From the NCBI RefSeq assembly GCF_030295975.1, contig NZ_AP027364.1, positions 124,001 through 188,000 on the forward strand: a DNA stretch of 64,000 nucleotides, in the 5' to 3' direction. This document shows positions 54,998 through 63,897 of this stretch, in pieces. Each line of letters opens with the position of its first letter. The stretch's first letter is position 1. Both the position numbers and the translations under genes were made by a program. The notes beneath the pieces were generated by a model. The model saw only the letters and a list, made by a program, of their open reading frames with translations. It was not told the DNA's origin and did no database searches. The DNA comes from Thalassotalea atypica (GTDB lineage Bacteria; Pseudomonadota; Gammaproteobacteria; Enterobacterales; Alteromonadaceae).

Positions 54998-56736
54998 TGG
55001 ATGAGTTAAAACTCTATACCTATATTGCGGTATTCGGCTCTTTCGGGATGTACTTTGCGATTGCATGGTGGGCCCGTGCGGGTTCAACCAGTGACTTTTA
55101 CGTTGCAGGCGGTGGCGTAACGCCAATGCAAAATGGTATGGCTATTGGTGCTGATTGGATGAGTGCAGCGTCATTCATTTCAATGGCTGGTCTTATTGCT
55201 TTCTTAGGTTACGGTGGCTCTGTATTCCTCATGGGTTGGACCGGTGGATACGTATTGTTGGCCATGCTGTTAGCACCTTATATGCGTAAGCACGGCAAGT
55301 TCACTGTCCCTGAATTTATTTCAGATCGCTATTACTCTAAAACCGCACGTGTTGTAGCGGTAGTGTGTTTAATTATTGCCTCATTAACTTACATCATTGG
55401 TCAAATGAAAGGTGTTGGTGTTGCTTTCTCTCGCTTCTTAGAAGTTGAATATGACATGGGTCTATACATTGGTATGTTCGTGGTATGGGTCTATGCAGTG
55501 TTAGGTGGTATGAAAGGCATTACCTACACGCAAATTGCTCAATATTGTGTATTGATTTTTGCATACACTATTCCCGCTATTTTCATTTCATTGCAGCTTA
55601 CCGGCAACCCTATTCCTCAATTAGGTTTAGGTAGCACGTTAGCAGATGGCTCTGGTGTTTACTTACTTGATAAGCTGGACATGGTAGTGACTGACTTAGG
55701 CTTTAAAGAGTACACAACGTCAAATATGAACGGTACGTTAGATATGTTTGCTTACACCATGTCTCTGATGATCGGTACAGCAGGTCTTCCTCATGTCATC
55801 ATGCGCTTTTTCACTGTACCTTCAGTAAAAGCTGCACGTCAATCAGCAGGCTACGCGTTAGTATTCATCTCATTGTTATATACGGTTGCTCCAGCAGTTG
55901 GTGCGATGGCACGCTTTAACTTGATGAATACGATTGAGCCGGCAGCGGGTCAGAACATGGAATATGCCGAACGTCCTCAGTGGTTTAAAGACTGGGAACA
56001 AACGGGTCTATTGAAATTTGAAGACAAAAATGGCGACGGTAAAGTGCAATACACTGCCAACGCAGAAACCAATGAAATGGTAAAAGTTGACCGTGATATT
56101 ATGGTACTTGCTAACCCTGCAATTGCTAATTTGCCTAATTGGGTTATTGCCTTAGTTGCAGCCGGTGGTTTAGCGGCAGCACTGTCAACCGCCGCAGGTT
56201 TATTGCTGGCCATATCCTCCTCAATTTCTCATGATTTGATGAAAGGCATATTGACGCCAGACATGTCTGAAAAAAATGAACTTCTCGCTGGTCGTGTCGT
56301 GATGACCTTATCCATATTAGTGGCTGGTTATCTCGGTTTAAATCCGCCTGGTTTTGCCGCAGGAACGGTGGCGCTAGCCTTTGGTTTAGCGGCATCGTCG
56401 ATATTCCCTGCTTTAATGATGGGTATATTTGCTAAGAAGATGAGTGGTACAGCAGCGGTATGGGGCATGTGTTCTGGTATTGGCGTGACAATGCTTTATG
56501 TATTCCAGCATAAGGGCGTTATGTTCATTCCTGGTACATCGTTCTTAGGTGATATGGGACCAAATTGGTTCTTAGGCATTTCGCCAAATGCGTTTGGTGC
56601 AGTAGGGGCATTGGTTAACTTTGCCGTTGCATTTACCGTGTTAAAAGTAACGGGGCCAGCACCAGCTCATATCCAAGAAATGGTGGATAATTTCCGTACA
56701 CCTCACGGTGGTGTATCGGCAGCACACGACCATTAG
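54997..56736 (+). CDS. Sodium:solute symporter (acetate-permease-like)
   Basis: An SSS-family transporter of 579 residues with about 13 membrane helices. Signature pieces are DFYVAGGGVTPMQNGMAIGADWMSAASFI (quoted from GADWMSAASF), YIIGQMKGVGVAFSRFLEVE, GGMKGITYTQIAQY, GTAGLPHVIMRFFTV, and AAGLLLAISSSISHDL. Its nearest known function is acetate uptake (ActP/VC_2705-type). A hydrophilic insert around residues 330-370 contains an EF-hand-like DKNGDGKVQ, which may bind calcium. Followed by a strong terminator; acs and CrbS/R nearby support a role in acetate. Confidence 0.9.
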   Translation: MDELKLYTYIAVFGSFGMYFAIAWWARAGSTSDFYVAGGGVTPMQNGMAIGADWMSAASFISMAGLIAFLGYGGSVFLMGWTGGYVLLAMLLAPYMRKHGKFTVPEFISDRYYSKTARVVAVVCLIIASLTYIIGQMKGVGVAFSRFLEVEYDMGLYIGMFVVWVYAVLGGMKGITYTQIAQYCVLIFAYTIPAIFISLQLTGNPIPQLGLGSTLADGSGVYLLDKLDMVVTDLGFKEYTTSNMNGTLDMFAYTMSLMIGTAGLPHVIMRFFTVPSVKAARQSAGYALVFISLLYTVAPAVGAMARFNLMNTIEPAAGQNMEYAERPQWFKDWEQTGLLKFEDKNGDGKVQYTANAETNEMVKVDRDIMVLANPAIANLPNWVIALVAAGGLAAALSTAAGLLLAISSSISHDLMKGILTPDMSEKNELLAGRVVMTLSILVAGYLGLNPPGFAAGTVALAFGLAASSIFPALMMGIFAKKMSGTAAVWGMCSGIGVTMLYVFQHKGVMFIPGTSFLGDMGPNWFLGISPNAFGAVGALVNFAVAFTVLKVTGPAPAHIQEMVDNFRTPHGGVSAAHDH

Positions 56737-56814
56737 TCAATGTCGCCTAATAAAGGTTTAGGTGATTAGTTCAATACTCCTCGTATAGATTGAGTGATGA
56801 AAGACACCCGTTTA

Positions 56815-56850
56815 AAAGGCTCTTTATTTCAATAGTAATAAAGAGCCTTT
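56815..56850 (+). terminator. Terminator of the symporter operon
   Basis: A perfect 14-bp stem (AAAGGCTCTTTATT at 56815-56828, complement at 56837-56850) with an 8-base loop, followed by ATCTTTATAT. Very stable, although the T-run is interrupted. Confidence 0.88.
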
Positions 56851-56905
56851 ATCTTTATATTAGTTATCAAAGCGTTAGCATCAGCTTGATGTTGTAGGAG
56901 TAAAT

Positions 56906-57340
56906 ATGAATAGACACTCAAAAGTTGCCATTATGGTGGCTCCGTTTTTACTGTTAGGCGGCTATATTGCCTCAGATTATTACTTGGAATACAAAGCGCA
57001 GCAGCAACGAGTATTTCAGTTAGTGCCTGAAGGGCATTGCGACATCATCAATAAAAAGTGCGTGCTATCGGCAGGAGAATTTCAAGTGAATGTTTATGAT
57101 GAGCAAGGCGATACATTTGTTAACTCAACCTTTCCAATTGACAATGCGATACTTTTTACTGTGGGTGAGCAAACACAGGGATATCAGCTGGAAATGGAAG
57201 ACAACCCATACTATTGGCATCACAAAACAAACCTAAGAGATACAATTTCTGAACAAGGACAAAAACAAAAATTACGTGTTATTGTTAATATAAAGGGTGG
57301 TCAATATATCAGTGAGTTTTATACTCAAACCACGCGTTAA
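56906..57340 (+). CDS. Membrane-anchored hypothetical protein
   Basis: A 144-residue protein with one N-terminal membrane helix (about 8-26) and a periplasmic domain rich in beta-strands. Two Cys (CDIINKKC, about 45 and 52) could form a disulphide. Not recognised. It lies between the symporter terminator and crbS (36 bases before it), so it is probably co-transcribed with crbS and could act with its membrane sensor. RBS is weak (GTAGGAG). Confidence 0.72.
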   Translation: MNRHSKVAIMVAPFLLLGGYIASDYYLEYKAQQQRVFQLVPEGHCDIINKKCVLSAGEFQVNVYDEQGDTFVNSTFPIDNAILFTVGEQTQGYQLEMEDNPYYWHHKTNLRDTISEQGQKQKLRVIVNIKGGQYISEFYTQTTR

Positions 57341-57376
57341 TACATCAACATAATAATTTCAATAAAAGGGTGATAG

Positions 57377-60300
57377 ATGTTTGCCAACTGGCAGCTGGTT
57401 ACAATCAGTTTAAGTTATATTGGTTTACTTTTTTTTATTGCCTATACCGGCGATAAATACCGACATAAGCTGGCCAAACGCTGGCAACCGATTATTTATG
57501 CGCTGACATTAGGCGTTTATTGTACTTCATGGAGCTTTCTTGGTACGACAGGTCAAGCGTCCAGTAACTTTCTCTCGCATTTACCCATTTACCTCGGCCC
57601 CATACTACTTTTTATTTTCGCTTGGCCACTTATTCAGCGAATTATCCGCGTGAGTTTAAAACTAAATTTAACCTCGATTGCCGACTTGCTTGCGGCAAGA
57701 TTTGGTAAATCTCATAAATTAGCGATTATGGTGACCTGTGTCGCTCTCGTTGCCACCATGCCTTACCTTGCATTGCAACTTAAGGCGATCGTCTACTCCT
57801 TTGAGCAACTGCAAGTTCAGCAATCGATAGCGTCTTGGAAATTCGGTTTGATTGTTAGTTTATGTTTGGCGGGATTTACCATTATATTTGGCATTAGGCA
57901 TCTTGATGTTACGGAGCGCCACCCTGGAGTTATGCTGGCGATAGCGTTTGAATCATTGGTGAAAGTGACCTCATTTTTGGCTGTAGGTATTTTTGTCACC
58001 TTTTTCTTGTTTGACTCTCCGATGGAGTTGTGGCGAGTAACGGACGCCAATATAAAACTCGACAGTCAATTCACCTTGCCTAATTTGGCGTCTTTGTTTG
58101 CGCTGCTGATTATTGTGATGGCGGCATTTTTAGCCTTACCTAGGCAATTTCAAGTAATGGTTGTTGAGCTTCAAGATGAGAAGCACACTGAGCTTAGTCG
58201 TAAATTATTTCCAATATACATTTTGGCGTTTGCAATATTCGCTATTCCTTTAGGGTTGGCAGGCCACCATTTATTAGGCGACCAAGTACCTTCAGATACC
58301 TATGTGCTATTTTTACCGGATTATGGGAATCAGCAATGGTTATCGCTGCTGGCTTTTTTAGGCGCAATTTCAGCGGCGAGCTCAATGGTGATCATTTCGG
58401 CCATTGCTTTGAGTACTATGTTGAGTAATGAGATCGTCTTTCCGTTGATTTATCGCATGCGAACAACTCATGCTGATATTAATTACGACGACTTTAGGGT
58501 CAAATTGCTTAATATTCGTAAAGCCTTAGTCCTTGTTGTTATTTTACTTGGGTACAGTGTCTTTTTAATGGCGTCTCCCGATACTTTGTCGTCATTAGGT
58601 GAAGTTGCCTTTGGTGCATTTGCTCAGTTAACCCCTGCACTTATAGCCGCTTTTTATTGGCGACGGGCCAGTTTAACTGGGGTTTATTCCGGCATTTTGA
58701 TTGGCTTTTTATTATGGTTGATATTGAGCTTTTTACCGCAGTTTGGTTTGTATGCGTCCCCGCTCAATGAAAGTATGGGTTCAGTTAATACCATTGTTAC
58801 TATTATCAGTTTGTCGGCCAATATTTTTGTTATTTACATCATTTCCCAAATGAGTCGACAAAGTGTTCAAGAGCGTGTGCAGGCATCAATATTCTTAGAA
58901 TGGCGCTCTCCGACAATTTCCAGTGTGCAAAAAAAGAAATATGTTGATGCCAAAGAGCTTGAACTATTGGTTTCTCGTTTTGTTGGGGAAGAAAAAGCGC
59001 AAGTGAGTTTTGCGCTATTTATACATGAATGCACTGCTGATGGAATAAAAGGCGCTCGCTTTAATCAGCTACTGCTTGAGCACACTGAAAATACCTTAGC
59101 GAGTGTGATGGGTGCATCATCTGCACGCTTAGTTTTATCTTCAGCACTTGAAGGAAGGGATATTGCGTTAGATGAACTGGCACTTCTGGTGGAAGAAGCA
59201 TCAAGTCAAAAACAGCAATTTAGTCAAAACTTATTACAAAGTGCGATTGAGAACGCTAGTGAAGGTATCTCAATTATCGACAGTGACTTGAACCTCGTGG
59301 CGTGGAACAGTAAATATCTGGATTTATTTGACTACCCTGAGTCATTGATATATAGCGGCGCGCCAGTTGCAACACTAATTACATATAATGTTAAGCGAGG
59401 TGTGTGTGGTCCGGGTGATATTGAAGAGCAAGTGCATCGACGAATTCAATTTCTGCGTCAGGGGAGCTCTCATCAATCTGAACGAGAATTAGATGGCAAA
59501 GTGATACGCATAGAGGGTAATCCCTTGCCGGACGGTGGCTTTGTTATGTTGTTTTCTGACATTACGGCATACAAACAAGCTGAACAGTTGTTAAAGGCCG
59601 AAAATGTCGATCTTGAAGCGTTAGTCAACGAACGAACCGAAAAATTGGCATTGGCTAATAGAGAGCTCACCCAAGCTAGAAAAAATGCTGAACAGGCGCA
59701 TACCAAAAAGAGTTTATATCTGAAAGCCTGTAGCCACGATCTCATGCAGCCGTTGGAAGCCGCACGATTGTTTGCTGAAGCTCTTTCCTATCAAGGCTCG
59801 CTGACTGATAATCAGCACCGACAGGTCAATAATATTAGCCATTCACTTAAAGTGGCGAGTGATTTATTGGATGAGCTCGGGGAAATAGCACGCATTGAAA
59901 GCGGCAATATCAAACCGCAATTTGAATCGTTTTTACTTGATGATTTGTTAGGAAGACTTGCTGAAGAATTTTCAGCGTCGGCTGAGAATTCACAAATAGA
60001 ATTTAGGATTGCTAGAACCAATTATTGGATCTACTCAGATCAGCAATTACTGCACAGAATGCTCCAAAACCTAATTGGCAATGCGTTCAGGTACGCAAGT
60101 CCTGGTCGGGTTTTTGTCGGAGCAAGAAAGGACGGCGATGAAATTAGCATTCAGGTACTAGACAATGGACCAGGTATTGATGAAAGTAAGCAGGCGATGG
60201 TGTTTGAGCAGTTTACTCAGTTAAACAATGAGCAAACGTTATCAACTAAAGGGTTAGGACTTGGGCTCAATATAACTCAAGGCCTTAGCCAATTATTAGG

Positions 60301-60814
60301 TCACAAGCTGTCGCTTAAATCTCAAAAAGGTCATGGTTGCAAATTCATGATCAATGTCGGACAAGTTGAAGAAAAAGCCAAACCAATTACTCAAGTTACC
60401 CATGATAGAACCACCCTGAACGGGCTGAGCGTTTTATGTGTTGATGATGATGAAGATGTATTAAGTGGTATGGTTGAGTTGTTGTCTACTTGGGGGTGCG
60501 ACGTAATTGCCGCTGAATCATTTGAAAGTGCACTGGAGGTTTTTGAGCAACACAAATACAGTATTGACGTCGTGTTGAGTGACTATCAGTTATCACCAGA
60601 GAGAAATGGTATTGAACTGATTGGGCGACTTCGCCAGTCAGTGAGTTATTATTTACCTGCAATTTTGATCACAGCGACCACTGAAGCCAATATCGAGCAA
60701 AAAGCTCTAGATGCGGACTTAGGTTACATGCGGAAAATGGTAAAACCGGGGGCGTTAAGAGCCTTGATTAATGCTCAAATAACCAAAAAACTGCACTCCA
60801 AACTCATAGGGTGA
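57377..60814 (+). CDS. crbS: Hybrid sensor kinase CrbS (SSS-transporter-like)
   Basis: A 1145-residue hybrid kinase. The first ~490 residues are an SSS/PutP-like 12-13-helix domain (VYCTSWSFLGTTGQASSNFLSH, quoted in part), then a linker, a PAS domain (about 620-740; ENASEGISIIDSDLNLVAWN), HisKA with His787 (ACSHDLMQPLEAARLF), HATPase (LIGNAFRYA, DNGPGI, GLGLGLNI) and a receiver (CVDDDEDV, Asp1069, and YMRKMVKPG). This is the CrbS layout. CrbS/CrbR switch on acs in Vibrio cholerae and Pseudomonas (known); the transporter-like domain may sense acetate. It converges with crbR. Confidence 0.9.
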   Translation: MFANWQLVTISLSYIGLLFFIAYTGDKYRHKLAKRWQPIIYALTLGVYCTSWSFLGTTGQASSNFLSHLPIYLGPILLFIFAWPLIQRIIRVSLKLNLTSIADLLAARFGKSHKLAIMVTCVALVATMPYLALQLKAIVYSFEQLQVQQSIASWKFGLIVSLCLAGFTIIFGIRHLDVTERHPGVMLAIAFESLVKVTSFLAVGIFVTFFLFDSPMELWRVTDANIKLDSQFTLPNLASLFALLIIVMAAFLALPRQFQVMVVELQDEKHTELSRKLFPIYILAFAIFAIPLGLAGHHLLGDQVPSDTYVLFLPDYGNQQWLSLLAFLGAISAASSMVIISAIALSTMLSNEIVFPLIYRMRTTHADINYDDFRVKLLNIRKALVLVVILLGYSVFLMASPDTLSSLGEVAFGAFAQLTPALIAAFYWRRASLTGVYSGILIGFLLWLILSFLPQFGLYASPLNESMGSVNTIVTIISLSANIFVIYIISQMSRQSVQERVQASIFLEWRSPTISSVQKKKYVDAKELELLVSRFVGEEKAQVSFALFIHECTADGIKGARFNQLLLEHTENTLASVMGASSARLVLSSALEGRDIALDELALLVEEASSQKQQFSQNLLQSAIENASEGISIIDSDLNLVAWNSKYLDLFDYPESLIYSGAPVATLITYNVKRGVCGPGDIEEQVHRRIQFLRQGSSHQSERELDGKVIRIEGNPLPDGGFVMLFSDITAYKQAEQLLKAENVDLEALVNERTEKLALANRELTQARKNAEQAHTKKSLYLKACSHDLMQPLEAARLFAEALSYQGSLTDNQHRQVNNISHSLKVASDLLDELGEIARIESGNIKPQFESFLLDDLLGRLAEEFSASAENSQIEFRIARTNYWIYSDQQLLHRMLQNLIGNAFRYASPGRVFVGARKDGDEISIQVLDNGPGIDESKQAMVFEQFTQLNNEQTLSTKGLGLGLNITQGLSQLLGHKLSLKSQKGHGCKFMINVGQVEEKAKPITQVTHDRTTLNGLSVLCVDDDEDVLSGMVELLSTWGCDVIAAESFESALEVFEQHKYSIDVVLSDYQLSPERNGIELIGRLRQSVSYYLPAILITATTEANIEQKALDADLGYMRKMVKPGALRALINAQITKKLHSKLIG

Positions 60815-60858
60815 ATAAGAGTGTGTTGATGCTAAAAGATTTGATGTTCGGTTTAAGG

Positions 60859-61512
60859 TTAGCTGTCGATATTATCGGAAATATCAAGGTGCCCAATGGC
60901 AATTACCGCTTGGGTTCTGTTTCTCACGTTAAGCTTTCTAAAAATAGCTGTTGCATGTGCTTTGATTGTTGCTTCAGAAACGTTCAAATCATAGGCAATT
61001 TGTTTATTCAGCATGCCTTCAGCAAACATCATTAAAATACGATGTTGCTGCTGGGTCAAACTGGCGACGCGCTCGGCGATATCACTTGATTGAGTATCAG
61101 CTGCAGGTGCTTTGTATTGTGGAGGCAACCAAACATTCCCTTCAATAACTGCAACAATGGCTTGGTAAATTACATCGATGGGTGTTGACTTTGGAATAAA
61201 CCCCGAAGCCCCAAGTTCAATGGCTTTTGTAATCGTATCATTGTCTTCATGGGCGGAAATCATGATCACAGGAACCTGTGGAAAATGCTGGCGGATATTA
61301 ACAAGGTTGTTGAACCCGTGACCGCCAGGAATATTGAGATCAAGCAGCACTAAGTCACAATCTTTATGATCATGTAGGTGCTTTTCCAGCTCAGCGATGG
61401 TTTGCGCTTCAAACCATCTGGCACGACTGAATTTAGGCTTGAGTGTACCGAGTAATGCCTGCCTAAACAGTGGATGATCATCAGCTATTATTATTTTGTC
61501 TGGCTGAATCAT
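60859..61512 (-). CDS. crbR: LuxR-type response regulator CrbR
   Basis: A 217-residue NarL/FixJ-type regulator: receiver (1-125) with D11-D12, Asp58 (VLLDLNIPGG), Ser85-type position and Lys108 (FIPKSTP), and LuxR helix-turn-helix (about 150-210; LTQQQHRILMMFAEGMLNKQIAYDLNVSEATIKAHATAIFRKLNV, quoted in part as MLNKQIAYDLNVSEATIKAH). Tail to tail with crbS, 44 bases apart. In V. cholerae and Pseudomonas it activates acs. A TTAGAC dyad lies 60 bases upstream, suggesting self-regulation. Confidence 0.9.
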   Translation of the reverse strand: MIQPDKIIIADDHPLFRQALLGTLKPKFSRARWFEAQTIAELEKHLHDHKDCDLVLLDLNIPGGHGFNNLVNIRQHFPQVPVIMISAHEDNDTITKAIELGASGFIPKSTPIDVIYQAIVAVIEGNVWLPPQYKAPAADTQSSDIAERVASLTQQQHRILMMFAEGMLNKQIAYDLNVSEATIKAHATAIFRKLNVRNRTQAVIAIGHLDISDNIDS

Positions 61513-61560
61513 AATATTATATCCTTAAATTTCCCCATCACTACTCTATCGCTATCAAAG

Positions 61561-61597
61561 GCGCGTGTTTATTAGACTTTAGTCTATAAACACGCGC
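61561..61597 (-). terminator. Long hairpin after pepD containing a CrbR-like dyad
   Basis: Eleven base pairs (GCGCGTGTTTA and its complement) flank an inner TAGAC/GTCTA stem with a TTTA loop and one bulged T. It follows the pepD stop by 7 bases. No T-run follows on the minus strand. At its centre is TTAGACTTTAGTCTAT (61572-61587), an 11/12 match to the dyad at acs, 60 bases upstream of crbR. It could be a terminator, an operator, or both. Confidence 0.6.
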
Positions 61598-61604
61598 ATA
61601 CGAT

Positions 61605-63083
61605 CTAGTTGGCGTCTACGTTTGGCACGTTAGTCAACACGGCCAGTAATAATTGCCAGTAAAGTTCGACCGCTGCTATCTCGACTTTTTCATCAGGAGA
61701 GTGTGGGAATTTGATGGTTGGTCCAAATGAAACCATGTCCCAACTTGGGTATGCGGTCTTAAATAAACCACATTCCAAACCTGCATGGATAACCATGATC
61801 TCAGGCACTTTGTTAAACAAAGACTGATAGGTATCTCGTACTACATTCATGATGGCTGAATCGGTATCGGGTTTCCATCCTGGGTAGGCACCTGAAAACT
61901 GAATGTCAGCGTTGGCAAGTTCAAATACCGAGCGGACAGTTTGTTCGGCTTCTGCGCGTCCGTCGTCATGTAAACTACGGATCAAAGTCAGTGCATTAAA
62001 TTTCTTGCCTTTACAACGTAACACCCCTAAGTTCAGGGAAGTCTCAACAACACCTTCAATATCATCACTCATACGGATAACGCCATTTGGACAGGCATTG
62101 AGCGCGCGCAATATCCTTGTTTGAGTATTCGCAGTCCAGCATTGTTCAAATTCTTCAGGTGAAATGAGTAACATGTCGATGTCAGTTTCAATGGAAGCTA
62201 AATTTTGCTTAATTTGGGCCAAATAGGTATCCAATGCCGCCTTAAATGTATCAATATCTTTATTGGCAATAACGAAACTGGTATTAGCTTCACGTGGAAT
62301 AGCATTGCGCAAGCTACCGCCGTTAAGTTCAGTAACGCGAAGATCAAATTGCTCACTGGCACTTAATAAAAAGCGCACCAAAAGCTTATTGGCATTGGCA
62401 CGGCCTGTGTGAATATCAACACCAGAATGGCCACCTTTCAAGCCAGAAATAGATAAATTGAATGCCGTCGTATTGTCTTTGACTGGTTCAAAATCTAAAT
62501 CGAAAGTTGCACTGCCATCAATACCCCCAGCGCAACCCATGTAAACTTCACCTTCCTGCTCGGAATCTGTGTTAATGAGGATGTCGCCATCAAAGAGACC
62601 TGGCTTTAAACCAAACGCACCCGTCATGCCCGCTTCTTCATCAATGGTAACTAGCACTTCAAGCGGGCCATGAGGAATGTCATTGCTTTCAAGTACTGCC
62701 AGTGCTGATGCTAAGCCAATACCGTTGTCTGCCCCAAGCGTGGTATCTTGAGCCGTCACCCAGTCACCATCAGCTTCAGTAATAATATAAGGCTTAATTG
62801 GGTCAGTTAAAAAGTCATGGTTAGTGTCGGCATTTTTTTGTGGCACCATGTCCATATGTGCCTGAAGAATAACACCACGCTTGTGCTCCATGCCTTGAGT
62901 TGCAGGCTTTTTAATGATTAAGTTGCCGACCTCATCTTCAATAAACTTAAGCCCCTGCTCGGTAGCCCATTGTTGGATCCACAAAGAAATCTTTTGTTCA
63001 TGTTTTGATGGGTGTGGAATACTGCAAATTTTTTCAAACAGTTGCCATAAAGAAGATGGTTGTAAATGTGCTAGTGTCGACAC
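61605..63083 (-). CDS. pepD: Aminoacyl-histidine dipeptidase PepD
   Basis: Zinc M20-family dipeptidase (cytosol non-specific dipeptidase) that splits Xaa-His and other dipeptides. The 492 residues match E. coli PepD (485). Metal-ligand regions are QAHMDMVPQ, DTTLGADNGIGLA, TIDEEAGMTGAFGL and NTDSEQEGEVYMG; the C-terminal metal site is in SFGPTIKFPHSPDE. Followed by a long hairpin rather than a classical terminator. Confidence 0.95.
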   Translation of the reverse strand: MSTLAHLQPSSLWQLFEKICSIPHPSKHEQKISLWIQQWATEQGLKFIEDEVGNLIIKKPATQGMEHKRGVILQAHMDMVPQKNADTNHDFLTDPIKPYIITEADGDWVTAQDTTLGADNGIGLASALAVLESNDIPHGPLEVLVTIDEEAGMTGAFGLKPGLFDGDILINTDSEQEGEVYMGCAGGIDGSATFDLDFEPVKDNTTAFNLSISGLKGGHSGVDIHTGRANANKLLVRFLLSASEQFDLRVTELNGGSLRNAIPREANTSFVIANKDIDTFKAALDTYLAQIKQNLASIETDIDMLLISPEEFEQCWTANTQTRILRALNACPNGVIRMSDDIEGVVETSLNLGVLRCKGKKFNALTLIRSLHDDGRAEAEQTVRSVFELANADIQFSGAYPGWKPDTDSAIMNVVRDTYQSLFNKVPEIMVIHAGLECGLFKTAYPSWDMVSFGPTIKFPHSPDEKVEIAAVELYWQLLLAVLTNVPNVDAN

Positions 63084-63140
63084 AGTCTTTCCTCAAATAA
63101 TTATTTTCATGCTGTTTACAGCAAAATATAGTTAAAATAA

Positions 63141-63165
63141 AAAACGCTGGCAATGCCAGCGTTTT
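63141..63165 (-). terminator. Terminator of slmA
   Basis: An 11-bp stem (AAAACGCTGGC, 63141-63151) with an AAT loop and complement to 63165; the plus-strand A-run on the left gives a U-tract for the minus transcript of slmA. Confidence 0.88.
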
Positions 63166-63183
63166 CGTTTCTCAAATAGCGAC

Positions 63184-63768
63184 CTATTTGCTCGCCATGA
63201 GAAACTGCCATTGCTCGGCAAATTCTTCACTTGGTTTCTTCGCAAAGCCTGAACGTACATAACCGCTGATTTTTCCTTCAGCGAATGCAACCAGTATATT
63301 GGCTAACGCTTGTTCATTAATAGTAAAGCTTTTTCCTTCGCGTAGTTTGCGCTCGCGCAAGACTTGCTTAAATTGTGACTCTAGCTTTTCGAAGAACTGA
63401 TTGACGCGGCTGCGTAGTCGTTCATTCTCGCCCATCAACGCGTCGCCAGATAAAATACGACACATGCCAGGGTTACGCTCTGCAAATATCAATAAGACAT
63501 GCAACATATGATGGCAACGAATTAATGACTCTTTGTGATCGGTTAAGATAAGATTAATCCGAGAAAAGATAGATTCTTCAATAAACTCGATTAAGCCTTC
63601 GAACATGCGGGCTTTTGATGGAAAGTGACGATAAAGCGCCGCTTCAGAGACACCGACTTCCGCTGCAAGTTTTGCGGTGGTAATGCGTTGTCCTGGGCTG
63701 GTTTGCAACATCAGTGCAAGGCATTCCAGAATTTGCTGTTTACGATTGAGTTTCTGAGTGGCAGACAT
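63184..63768 (-). CDS. slmA: Nucleoid occlusion factor SlmA
   Basis: TetR-family protein that binds specific DNA sites and blocks FtsZ-ring assembly over the nucleoid. At 194 residues it has SlmA length. The helix-turn-helix region ([32 protein letters not shown]; key part [18 protein letters not shown]) and the C-terminal [18 protein letters not shown] match SlmA well. Neighbouring coaBC also fits the usual context, although dut is absent from between them. Confidence 0.96.
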   Translation of the reverse strand: MSATQKLNRKQQILECLALMLQTSPGQRITTAKLAAEVGVSEAALYRHFPSKARMFEGLIEFIEESIFSRINLILTDHKESLIRCHHMLHVLLIFAERNPGMCRILSGDALMGENERLRSRVNQFFEKLESQFKQVLRERKLREGKSFTINEQALANILVAFAEGKISGYVRSGFAKKPSEEFAEQWQFLMASK

Positions 63769-63897
63769 AAAGCTTCTCTATTTTTTGATGTTATCGTTTT
63801 CGCCTAATTGAAAGATTTTATCGTTTGTCTAAACGCAACTTCAAGCAAAATATCTTAATTATTGTATTTAACTGAGTGTAAGTTTGTATAGACTTAC

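Noticed and set aside
60811-61035. 74-codon frame after crbS on the plus strand
   Set aside because: It lies almost wholly antisense to crbR, which has a clear family match.
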